Shown one piece after another: positions 23,116 to 33,505 of a stretch of 64,000 nucleotides of DNA. Source of the DNA: Dactylonectria macrodidyma. Lineage: Eukaryota > Ascomycota > Sordariomycetes > Hypocreales > Nectriaceae. The stretch is taken from assembly GCA_020744425.1 (NCBI GenBank), contig JAGMUV010000014.1, forward strand, positions 1,364,001 through 1,428,000, given 5' to 3'. A program made the translations under genes and the position numbers. Numbering within the stretch: position 1 is the first letter of the stretch; each line of letters opens with the position of its first letter. The notes beneath the pieces were generated by a model. That model made no database searches, was not told the origin of the DNA, and saw nothing but the letters and a program-made list of their open reading frames with translations.

Positions 23116-23703
23116 TTAGATTATGACGGTAGTACTCGATTGAACATTTACGGTACCGCCAGGAGCATTGAGCATGTCGCCAGATCCAAAGTGGGCAAAG
23201 GTGTCGCCCGACCCCTCGTTTGGCACGGACGCCTCCATCTTTGACAGCTTCTCGATGGCACCGCGCAACCCGTTGACTTAGTCTTCCATTCCTGCTCTGA
23301 TCGCACCGTTCTCGGCCAAGGCACATACGTCATTCATCATCCACATCATCAAGACCTCCACCGTCCTTCCCTTGCTCTCTTGTCTCACGGCCTCTTTGTA
23401 ACCCTCGAACCTCGAAGTCTCAGGTGATTGGGCGACGGCGTTGAATATGCTCTTGGACAGCTCTGCGTTGGTGTTGCACTCCTTCAGCGAGTCTATGGCG
23501 CTTTTGGGATCTCCGGCTAGGTTGCGTCCGCCTAGTTAAGTTTTGGCAGTTTGGAGAGCCTGTCCGACAAGGAGCAGCCCTCGACCCGTTTCATGAAAAT
23601 CCTCTCGGAGACCCTTGTCATCTTTGGCAACATTGTAGTGATATGTGGCAGCCTCGAGAGTGGCGATCGTGCTCGAGATCAAGCCGGTGACGGTGGCTAC
23701 CAT
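23116..23703 (-). pseudogene. SesA-type effector with C-terminal sigma-like motif, inactivated
   Basis: A frame of 196 codons from ATG 23703 encodes a SesA-like N-terminal domain. It has ISSTIATLEAATYHYNVAKD, then GLREDFHETGRGLLLVGQ, and a helix around LMMWMMNDVCALAENG. The last codons give GDMLNAPGGTVN, which matches GDQFNAPGGTQN in the N-terminus of the divergent NACHT-ankyrin protein. In fungi such shared short motifs mark effector-receptor pairs that signal by amyloid templating (HET-S/NWD2, sigma and PP systems). Two in-frame TAA codons (23536-23538 and 23278-23280) interrupt it. Both sit where Gln (CAA) fits, again RIP-type C-to-T changes. The sequence between the stops keeps the domain, so decay is recent. 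Domain assignment is from memory of the family and was not searched. Confidence 0.75.
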
Positions 23704-24840
23704 CCTTGGACGGAAGACGAGACCCGGGCTGTGAATATGCTTCGATGCTGCTGTCGTATGGGACTCTTATTTGTCGATATTTCTTCATAGGAGTCAGGTA
23801 TTGGAAGCTTACAGAGAATATTGCGAGAAGGCGACTTCACGGAATATATCAGAACCGACAGGATTGGCGATGGGAAAGGCAGAGCGCTTAGAGCGTTGAA
23901 TAATAAATACGCCTGGCTTCCTCCCCCTCTGTAGAAGGGTGCAGGCACCCTGCAGTATCGGGCATGGGCAATCTAGATTCTCATTTGCTGGGATGGTTCA
24001 CGTCTCAGAAATGGTGTTTGATCAACCGCCCTCTAAGCCTGCAGCCACCAAAGAGTTATCGGCGGCTTCTGACCTTTGATAATTCGCTATACGTGTGATG
24101 TGGCTGCGGGTTGGCAGCACTGAATTGGCTCAGGACATGCCGATGCTCGGCAATGGTAACTGATTGGCCCATCGTGTGATATTGGCAAAAAGAGGCCAAT
24201 GGCGAAAACATCTAACTCGGGCAATGCGAAGATTGGGCGCAGGCTGGAGCCTAATCCATTCTGCATATCAGATTTCGGCCTGAACGGACCCCGCCCATCC
24301 CCTGGATCAGCTGGTGCGTTGCCGTGACCTGGAGAGGATTGGAGAGGAGGGTGCTGCTCTCGAACGACTCGTCCTTGTCTGACCCCCAATCTGACGCCGG
24401 AGGTGCTTTTCCGCTTCCCAAAGGTATCAAACTATTCTTCGGTTCGCGAGCGAAACCTCTACATGCATGCGGTTTGATCTTCTCAAGACGACTTGGCCTC
24501 GTTTGTATCCGGCTGATAGTGGTGTCACATTTCGCGAAGCCCTATTGGCGACAGCTGGCCACCCCCAGCCTCCTCCCCAGGGTGACCGCCAACGAGTAAA
24601 CCGACGGGCTGGCCCGTCGTCCTCGCCGTTTCCAGGTGACTGCGCGTCCGCTAGCATATCCGCCTCCTTCTCAGCAGAGATGAAGAGATTTTGTTAATCT
24701 GGTTCTCACCCTGCGTTTCTTCTTTCAGCCAGACCAACAGGCCCTTACTAAGACCTCGGATAGATCATCTCCCTGGTATACCTCCGCGCATCTTTCCGTC
24801 GTTCTCGGCCCTCTTGAATTAATCTAACATACCTTAGACA
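23704..24840. promoter_or_regulatory. Divergent intergenic region between effector and receptor
   Basis: A 1.1-kb region between the start codons of the SesA-sigma pseudogene (minus) and the sigma-NACHT-ankyrin gene (plus). Head-to-head arrangement would allow co-regulation. No coding sequence or specific binding site was recognised. Confidence 0.45.
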
Positions 24841-27800
24841 ATGGAGAGAGCCATAGATAAGATATTTCCGTCACAGGAGCGGCCTGCGACTAGTGGGTTA
24901 CAAGGGGACACGGCACGCACTAGGCCCTTTCCCCAGAGCTCATCCTATAATAGCTACACCACCGGGGACCAATTCAACGCTCCTGGCGGCACTCAGAACA
25001 TCGGCAATGGCAGCGGCAATCAATTCCCTGGGGCTACTTTCCAACAGCCTGTGTATTTTAGTAAGAACAGGCGTTTTCATCGAGATTCTTAACTCACCGT
25101 ATCGTTGACACAAATGAACACTTCGATCCGTTACGAGATTGCTTAAGATCGCTGGCTTTTCTAGAAATGGACAGTCGGTTCCACGATATCGATGCCGCCG
25201 CTAAGGGAACGTGCGAGTGGCTGCTTCGGCACGAAACATACACGAGCTGGGCCTCTTGTGGTCGAGGCCTGCTTTGGGTCAAAGGGAAGCCCGGCTCTGG
25301 GAAATCGACGTTGCTGCGATACGCTCTGAACCATGTCATGGCAACACTGGAGAGGGAGCCTTGATCCTGTCATTCTTCTTCCACGGTCGTGGTACTGAAC
25401 TCCAAAGGACGCCGTTGGGCCTCTTCCAGTCGCTCCTTCACCAACTCCTCTCCCAGGTTCCTGAGGCACTGACAGACCTTGTGGCCACTTTCCAACAACG
25501 GTGCGAAACTGTTGGCAAAGCAGGTAAAAGGTGGCATTGGCATCCGCGCGAGCTGCAACGCTTCTTCGAGTCATTGCTTCAAAAGGTCTTGAGGACTCAT
25601 CCAGTCTGGTTATTCGTCGATGCGTTAGACGAATGTGGCAAAGAGAACGCAGTAAAGCTAGTTGAGGATTTCGAGTCTATGCTCCAGAAGCCCCCTTCTA
25701 GCGACTTAAAACGATTTCGCATCTGCTTTACTTATCGCCACTACCCAATCCTGAACCTGGATGGTGTGTTTGAAGTATGCGTAGAGAATGAGAACTGGAA
25801 GGATATATCGACTTTCGTGCAAAACAAGCTCTCTTCGTTCTGTGTACGAACGCCATCCACGATTCCGGATTTAATTATGAATCGCGCCGATGGCGTTTTC
25901 TTGTGGGCGATGCTTGTAGTGAAGAGAGTTCTGGACCTTGAGCTGGAGGGTGCAGGATTGAAGCAAATTGAGGCTGTCATCCTTCGAGTTCCTCAAGAGC
26001 TCGATACCTTATACCGCCAACTCACCCAAAGCATGAGCCCAGACTCGCTGAAACTCATCCAATGGATCTGCTTTGCTACGCGACCTTTATCACTAGACGA
26101 ATTGCGATGGGCTATGCTTGTCGATGCCGATTGCCTACACCGGTCATTGCACGAATGCCAGACCGCAGGGGACTACTCATCCGGCCACGACCGAATGACG
26201 AGGCGAGTTCAGACGCTGAGCTGCGGTCTTGCCGAAGTCACGTCTCCAGTCGGTCAAGGACTTTTTCATCTAGAAGGATCTATCGGTTCTGGACGAATCC
26301 AGTTCATCCACCAGTCCGTCAAGGACTTTTTCGTCGAGAAGGGCCTATCGGCTCTGGACAAGTCCGCCAAAACCGACCTTGTAGTTGGAATCGCACACCA
26401 TCGGCTTTCTAGGACCTGCATATGCTACTTGGCGATAGAGGAGATCGGTCGGTCAGCAAGTCACGAGCCTTACCCTTACCACTTGAAATCCAAGTTCCCT
26501 TTCCTGCATTACGCCACGACCTCGTGGGTGGCGCACACGAAGCAAAGTGATGCTAGAAGTGTCCCTCAAGAGGATCTTCTGGACTATTTTGCATGGCCAT
26601 CAAACACCCTAATAGAACGATGGGTGCGTATTTACAGAATATTAGAGAGATATTCTGATGACTGTCCGCCAGAAGGGACTAGTCTAGTACACGTTATGTC
26701 GAGGTATGGAGTGGCAGGAGCGTTATGGGCCATTTTGGAAAGGGCAGACCAAGTTGGCATTACTATCGACACCAAAGATTCTGACGGCCGGACGCCGCTG
26801 TCGTGGGCCGCCGCGGCCGGGTATGAAGCCATCGTGCGGCTGCTCCTCGAGCGGGGCGCCCACACCGAGGCGGCGGACGAGGAGGGCCGGACAGCACTGT
26901 CGTATTATGCCGAGAGAGGGCACGAGGCCATTGTGCGGCTGCTCCTCGAGCGGGGCGCCCACACCGAGGCGGCGGACGAGAAGGATCGGACAGCGCTGTG
27001 GTATGCCGCCGTGAAGGGGCACGAGGCTGTCGTGCGGCTGCTCCTCGACCGGGGCGCCCACACCGAGGCAGCAGACCAGATATGGGGCCGGACGCCGCTG
27101 TGGTATGCCGCCGCGAACGGACGCGAGACCGTCGTGCGGCTGCTCCTCGACCGGGGCGCCCACACCGAGGCGGCCGACGAGGGGGGCTGGACACCGCTGT
27201 CGTGGGCCGCCGCGAACGGGCACGAGGCGGTCGTGGGGCTGCTCCTCCAGCGGGGCGCCCACACCGAGGCCGCGGATAAGGAAGGCCGGACGCCGCTATG
27301 GTGGGCCGCCAAGAATGGACGCGAGACGGTCGTGCGGCTGCTCCGCCAGCGGGGCGCCCACACCGAGGCCGCGGAAAAGGAGGGCCGGACGCCGCTGTCG
27401 TATTATGCCGAGAGAGGGCACGAGGCGGTCGTGCGGCTGCTCCTCGACGGGGGCGCCCACACCGAGGCAGCGGATGAAGGGGGGCTGGACGCCGCTGTCG
27501 TGGGCCGCCATGAAGGGGCACGAGGCGGTCGTGCGGCTGCTCCTCGACCGGGGCGCCCACGCCGAGGCGGTAGGCGGGGGTGGTCGGACGCCGCTGTGGT
27601 ATGCCGTCGAGAATGGGCACGAGGTGGTCGTGCGGCTGCTCCTCGACCGGGGCGCCGCCATCGAGGCAGCCGACGAGGGGGGCTGGACGCCGCTATGTTC
27701 GGCCGCCGTGAAGGGGCACGAGGCTGTCGTGCGGCTGCTCCTTGAGCGGGGCGCCCACACCGAGGCAGCAGACCAGATATGGGGCCGGACGCCGCTATGT

Positions 27801-28175
27801 TCGGCGGCCACGGCCGGGCACGGGGCCGTCGTACGGCTGCTCCTTGAGCGGGGCGCCCACACCGAGGCAGCAGACCAGTTATCGGGCCGTACGCCGCTGT
27901 CGTGGGCCGCCGCGAACGGGCGCGAGGCCGTCGTGCAGCTGCTCCTCGACAGCGGCGCCCACACTGAGGCGGCGGACACATGGGGCCGGACGCCGCTATG
28001 GTGGGCCGCCGCGAACGGGCACGAAGCCGTCGTGCGGCTGCTCCTCGACGGCGGCGCCCACACCGAGGCGGCGGACAAGGACGGCCGGACGCCGCTATGT
28101 TGGGCCGCCGCGAACGGGCACGAGGCCGTCGTGCAGCTGCTGCAACCTCTTCCCCACCGCACCACCGGCTTCTGA
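24841..28175 (+). pseudogene. Sigma-motif NACHT-ankyrin NLR-like receptor with two frameshifts
   Basis: ATG 24841 opens a short first exon (to about 25062, donor GTAAGA) with GDQFNAPGGTQN near residue 42, the sigma-like motif shared with the SesA gene upstream. NACHT follows: CEWLLRHETYTSW, Walker A KGKPGSGKSTLL (about 25280-25320) and Walker B VWLFVDALDEC (about 25600). From about 26780, 14 nearly identical ankyrin repeats (GHEAVVRLLLxRGAHTEAAD) run to the stop at 28175. Frameshift 1 lies just after Walker A (about 25355-25365, one base missing). Frameshift 2 lies in the ankyrin array (27479-27484, a G6 tract with one G too many). The 3' splice site of the first intron is also unclear: conserved-looking coding sequence begins near 25115 without an AG. 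The breaks may be true decay or homopolymer errors; without them this is a normal receptor. Confidence 0.75.
26780..28160 (+). repeat. GC-rich tandem 99-bp ankyrin repeats
   Basis: About 14 units of 99-102 bp, over 80 percent alike by eye, with strongly GC-rich wobble positions. The array gives long open frames in other frames and on the opposite strand, which are artefacts. Confidence 0.85.
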
Positions 28176-28329
28176 GCCTCGTGTATATACACTGTTATCT
28201 CTAGCTGGTGGGGCCTACTGGAAACTGCTTAAGTAAAGTCATTTCCCATGTTAGAGATATCCATTAGTAATTCAAGTCAATTAGCTTCCCTCAGTGTTGG
28301 TCCTGTTTTGCCATTGACACATGCAATTA

Positions 28330-28420
28330 CTACTGAACCCCCGTGATTAGAGGGGACAAGTTGCGCTGTCAGGTTGGTTGTTGTGCTTGGCGATTATAGC
28401 GGTCTGGAGGCGGATCTAAT
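28330..28420 (+). repeat. 90-bp dispersed repeat, copy B
   Basis: Direct-orientation partner of 17843-17932. The core GAGGGGACAAGTTGCGCTGT is identical, and most differences are C/T or G/A. It lies about 150 bp downstream of the sigma-NACHT-ankyrin gene, so the two copies bracket the PNP and sigma receptor block. Confidence 0.7.
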
Positions 28421-28622
28421 ATGTCGTTGTTGTTGTTGTTGATTAATTACCGTCGTGAAGACATCTAGATGTCTACAGAATCCCCTAGGGGCAAGACGAC
28501 GTGCTAGGCTGGAGTCTACAGCTAAAGAAACCAAGGTACAGGGTAGCTAGCTTCGGCGGAGCCGACAGCGTAGCTTAGACTGACCCGGGCCCGTGGCTCG
28601 GACCCGCAATCCAGTGTTACGT

Positions 28623-28728
28623 GTAACGTATATGATAAGCATGCCGGTCAAATAAGTATACCGGTCACTTATATTTTATACCTTAAATTGCAATTTTTAA
28701 AAAATTCTTAAAAATCTGAACTATACTT
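28623..28728 (+). repeat. Extra copy of the inverted-repeat end sequence
   Basis: It starts GTAACGTATATGATAAGC and contains CCTTAAATTGCAATTTTTAA. Both match the left arm at 28990-29112 in direct orientation, with a diverged middle. It is probably a nested or older copy of the same element end. Confidence 0.6.
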
Positions 28729-28989
28729 AATGTGACGGGAGCGTCTGGAGTGCTGGACCCAGGGTGGGGTCGATACGTAACTAGGACGCACGGGGCAGGC
28801 TACAGGGACTATCAACGCGTGTACGCGTCTACGCGCCTGCCCGCTTTCTCTTTCCTCTTCATCGTAGTATTCTCGCAATACAAAGGCATTACCTCTTGAG
28901 TTGATCTCATCTGGCCCGTGACAAACAGTGTGAATAAGATTTTTCTAAATAACTCCATAAAAAGTCTTTTTAATAATCTAGGAAAACTA

Positions 28990-29756
28990 GTAACGTACAT
29001 GATAAGCGAATGTCCCAGACAAGCGAGTGTCTCACTCAGATTTTCACCTTAAATCGCGATTTTAAAATAATTCTTAAAAACTCAAACTAACCCTAAAATA
29101 GCTATAGTTTTTGTCAGATATGTCAGAGGCGAAAGTTGCCACCTATTGCCACCTATTGCCACGAGGCTTAGCAATCAGCTTCTAGCTGATTCTATACAGA
29201 AGAGAAAGAGTATATAAAGCTTGCCCTGAAACCTCAAGGCATAGGCGGCAAGCACAGAATACACAATTTTTACATCCTAATATTTGACAGTTTTAAATAT
29301 AGCTTAATTATAACATATATTATCCTTATGAACTTTCTTAAGCTATATATACTTATAGCGCTAGTAGTATAAAATTCGCACTGTTTTTTCTACTATTTTT
29401 ATCTATAACTAGCTTAATAAATTAGTTAGAAATATAAAGAAAATACCATTTTATAAGCTTTTTTTTTAAAAGCTTAAAATTAATTCTTTAGAAATTTACT
29501 AATTAAATAGCCCGTTTTAGAAAATCTAAAATGTGTACTTTTAGCTGTACAGTATAAGTGGGACACTCGCTTGTTTGGGACATTCGCTTATCATATACGT
29601 TACTTATTATTATATACTTAATAAATATACTTTTAAAATTATAGCCATTTCTAGCTTAGTTTGAATTTTTAAGAATTTTCTTTAAATTGCGATTTAAGGT
29701 GAAATTTCAGAGTGCGCGCTCGCTTGTATTGCGCGCTCGCTTATCATACACGTTAG
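28990..29756. mobile_element. MITE-like element with about 120-bp inverted ends
   Basis: The left arm 28990-29112 and right arm 29636-29756 are inverted copies. Both begin TAACGTxxATGATAAGCGA and share CACCTTAAATCGC and ATTCTTAAAAA, ending in a GCTATAxTTT block. A further short inverted copy of the outer part lies at 29557-29602. The roughly 520-bp centre is very A/T-rich with no frame, so the element is non-autonomous. Target-site duplications could not be defined, and the superfamily is not recognised. Confidence 0.6.
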
Positions 29757-32299
29757 TCGCACCGCGAAAGTGCAAACGGCGGATCGACATAAAGGGCTTG
29801 CTGCTTTCAAGATATCGGTCACGTAAATCCATCTCCGGAAATCCCCAAGGTCTTGTCTCTCTGGCCCTCGGGATGGAATAATTCCCCTATTTTCCTGCTT
29901 ACTTCCCCTTGCAAACGACGTATGGACGCGACATTCGTTGGATTTGGGCCGACTTTTACCATGGCCACTCCTGTCTCCAAACGAGACTATGAGCACCGAG
30001 AATACAACCAACGTAACGAGGAGGACATTCCGTTTGCACCTGACTCTGCCCGATGTGCAGATAATCGACGGCGATCACGGTGTGCCCTTTTTGCAGCTGG
30101 ACCAATGGGCGGAAATCATTGGCTACCCTAGCACCGTGATGTGACGTGGCTTGCTTGCTCGCCTGCTCAGACGTCCTCGAGAGCTTCCCATGAGGATGAA
30201 GTGTCTTACTCGACGCGTGATGGTGGGCGATCTTGTGCATCAAGCACTCACCCAGTTGCATTTCGCCCGGGGCATGATGCAGCCTGTGCCGTGCGAGTAC
30301 CCCGGAGACTGTGGTGGTGGTCACTGAAACGTTCATGGCCAAATACCTCTCCTCATGGAAAGGTCACGCTCGTCGGAGAGCAAGAAGGATGGTCTCTACA
30401 TCAGCCATCCGCCTCGAGGTGACTAGCAGGTTGGTGTCGTGGCCTGAGGGTGCAAGCTGGATTGCTTCAGGGAAGGGCGAAGGTGAAGCATTCTCAAGGA
30501 GCCAAATGGGGCCGGAAATTCGATGAGAAGGGGGTAGTGCAGCGAGGAGACCCAGGTTCCATCGACGAGGCAGGTAGCTGCTAGTGGCATGGCTGCAGAG
30601 AGCTCAGCCGTGTCAGATAAACTCTGGCACGATCGACGCTCCCGTCTTTGCTTCTTCGACGTGAGCCGTGCCGTGGATACCACCTACACCCACGCCAATG
30701 ACATTCTTGGGGCTAACCATCCACCGACACTTGACACTTCAATCCGCAATATTATTTGCGCAGTCTGTGTGAAGGTGGTTCTGCAAAAGAAAGCATACAC
30801 GAGGTGATTAGCATCGCCGACAATGAGCAGGCCAGCAGTTAACTCGTAAACACCCTATGACGGCTCCTTACTCGGAACGCTTGATTATTTGTTCAATGTC
30901 GCAGGTGCCATCCTATCGGCAATTCGTTTCCTTTTTGCCATTCGCGCAATGCTTTCCCGCACAGTGAGGCCTGTGGAGCTGAGATGCTCCTTGGTCACCG
31001 AAATGTCAACTGCCATCTCTCATTCCGGTTTATCATGACAGAGCGGCCTCTTCCGTCCTTCCCCAGCAACATGCAGTTGAGCTTACCGTATGCGGTGAGG
31101 GCGTGTGGTGCCACGTCTTTTACCCCCCGAAACGGGCAGAACGTTCCCTGTTCGCGGTGCGCGCTGCAGAGGCTTTTCTGGCATCAGAATTCTGCCTCAC
31201 TCACTGAGTCAGTTTCTAAGCGGCGCAGCCGCACCCATCTCAGTCGGGTCAGGCCCATTTTGATGCTCACAGGAACCCCACCACCCCAAACTTCTTAGAA
31301 GGCTCATCCATCGGGCGTGTTGCCGTGCGTGGCTTGATCTTCTATCAAACCGACGCAAATTCATTCGCCCAGTTAATTGCCTCGTTAGATTACCCATGAA
31401 CCAATATGCATCGGAGCTGTAGCTAAGAAACTCTCGCGCAGTAAGTAGTTGGTGGATGTAGTTGGCCGCAGCGTGACGGTGTTTATGGCACTTTTTGTTG
31501 GGGCCTGCTTTCAGCTGACGGAGCGCGGCGCGGCGCTAAAACGCACTCGTTCTCGACCCTTCGAGTTGAAGGCAACGTCTATGTATTGGAGTGACAAATC
31601 TTGGCTAGGACCTTATGTAGGCATCGGACAGCAGTTCCGATGTCATATTGCTCATTCAGCACATCATCAAATTTCAATGGGTACGGTCCGACCGAGATTT
31701 ACAAATTTGTCCTGGATAACTGTGACCTCAATGTTGACCTCTTTTAGCCTGTCGCAGCCGCACTAGATTATTCGCGTCATCAATCTGTTTACTTGAACAT
31801 TACACGTGCTTGTACACTCCTCATGAGGGCATTCATCATCGGCGTTACGTTCTTGCCTTGATGGACAAGCGACCCCTTGCATGTCCGTTAACGATGGGCT
31901 TCTACCACAATGGTTAGACCTGTCTCTCAACCACAGCATAACAATAACGCCAAAATGACTCATCAGTCTACTTTGGAATAGGACCTTCTCTAGGGGATCC
32001 CTGTTCCCGGGTTTACTGGGCTTTCCAGCCTTGTTTGTGGCGGAGACTAGATGGTGAGCATCTTGTCCAACCTCAATCACATTTATCGTCAGCAGCCTGC
32101 TCCAGGAATTCCCTCGCATACGGGCGGGGTTCTTGATCAGCACTGAAGTGTCCCGTCGGGTACATTTGTTCCGAACGTCGTTGATGGATAGAGACATATC
32201 CAACCATGAGCATCAATATCGTGTAAAGAACTGAATGAACCTGGTTGCTTATTCCAATCGAGTCTAAAAGCCAGAATCCTGTCTCATAGAGGGGAGAAA

Positions 32300-33505
32300 G
32301 GAGCAGTTTGTCTCGTCAAAGGAGATGAGGCGTGGAAGATCTCCCATCGCCATACATTCCATCGTAAATCGACCCCCGTGCTGTCGAGCTGTAAGGCAGA
32401 ATCCAGCAAATTCCAGCCAATCCGGATATAGCACCCCTGGCGGTGGGGTTGAGAACAACTGCGTTGGTGTTGGTTGCGACGAGATGCGCATAGTTCCTCG
32501 AGATGTGGCTCCTGCGTTGCGAACAATGAGTAACTTGAGGGAGAAGATCGTGGAGTCTTACCGGTAAAGCATCATCCGCCTGAAACTGTCGATATGGATC
32601 ACTGCCTAAGATGATCGAGCGCCGCTTCGACGGCTGGTACGGTTCGGAACACTGATCCATTGCCTCACGTCCTCGTTTTATGGCCGAGTTGTGACTCTTA
32701 GTTCGATTGCGGCAGAAGGGCCTTTGGTGGCATGTAGAGCAATGGCTGCTGCGTCTGACGACAGCACGACAGCCGCGGAGAGATGGTGCCGTTTATCTGT
32801 GTTCTGTACCGAACGTGGCGTCAATAGAGGAATCAAGTTTATGGTAGTTTCGCATTAGCGTATGCTTGTCCATCTCGAAGTATGGCTGGGGATGACAGAA
32901 GATGGCGGCCAGCTGCGACACGGACGCTTACAGAGGAGGCGGACTGATACAGGGCAGCTCAGAAGCATTCCTTGGCTTCCTCAAGGTCTGCTATCCCGCC
33001 TGTGTGTAAGTATCTGTCGCCTAGACGGAGCCCGAGGTTGGTTAAGCACTCTAAAGGGGTGACATTGATGACTTCTCGTGCTACTCGGACAGACTCCTCG
33101 AGGTCTGCCAATGCTCCAGTCCGTGAGTATCGGTCGCCTGGACGAACCCCCAGGTTATTTAAGAATATAGTGCGGCTCGGATCATCGATCGGGGTAGCAT
33201 CGATAGCTTCCCGCGCTATGCGAATAGCTTCCTCGAGGTCTGTTATCGCTCCTGTCTGTAGGAATCGATCACCTAAACGAACTCCAAAGTTACTCAACCA
33301 TTTGACCCGGTCCGGATGATCTGACGGGAGAGCATTGAAGCTTCCCGTGCTATGCGAATAGCTTCATGGTCTGCTTCCGGCCCTGTCCGTGAGTATTGGG
33401 CACCTAAACGGTTTCCGAGATTATTTAACCATACAGCGCGGTTCGGATGATCTAATAGGCTGGCAGCGATGGCTTCTTGTGATATTCGGATAGCTTCATC
33501 TGTGA
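32300..33505 (-). pseudogene. TPR-CHAT gene remnant
   Basis: Degenerate coding sequence reads on the minus strand from about 33505. TPRs of the type LNNLGNRLGxxYSRTG and ADLEEAIRxAREAI come first. Then come HLLSSPAIL, IPLLTPRSVQNTDKRHHLSA, SSDAAAIALHATKGPSAAIE and SDPYRQFQAD, the usual order of fungal TPR-CHAT proteins. CHAT is a caspase-like protease domain tied to cell death. Stops (for example TGA 32959-32961) and frameshifts (near 33340, 32835 and 32700) break it. The protease core near 32300-32500 is hardly recognisable, so the 3' limit is approximate. It is older decay than in the other pseudogenes here. Confidence 0.6.

Larger units (their letters stand above)
28176..32299. other. Repeat-rich, gene-poor stretch
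   Basis: It contains dispersed-repeat copy B, a (GTT)n run near 28424-28440, and an A/T-rich block with four copies of an inverted/direct repeat (28623-29756). From about 29760 to 32300, moderately GC sequence has only short frames. Plus frame 29938-30144 and minus frame 31763-32203 are the longest worth testing, but neither is recognised. Confidence 0.45.

Noticed and set aside
26763..27620. 285-codon minus-strand frame over the sigma-NACHT ankyrin array
   Set aside because: Low-complexity Arg/Pro/Ala translation created by the GC-rich 99-bp period; the sense frame is a clear ankyrin array.
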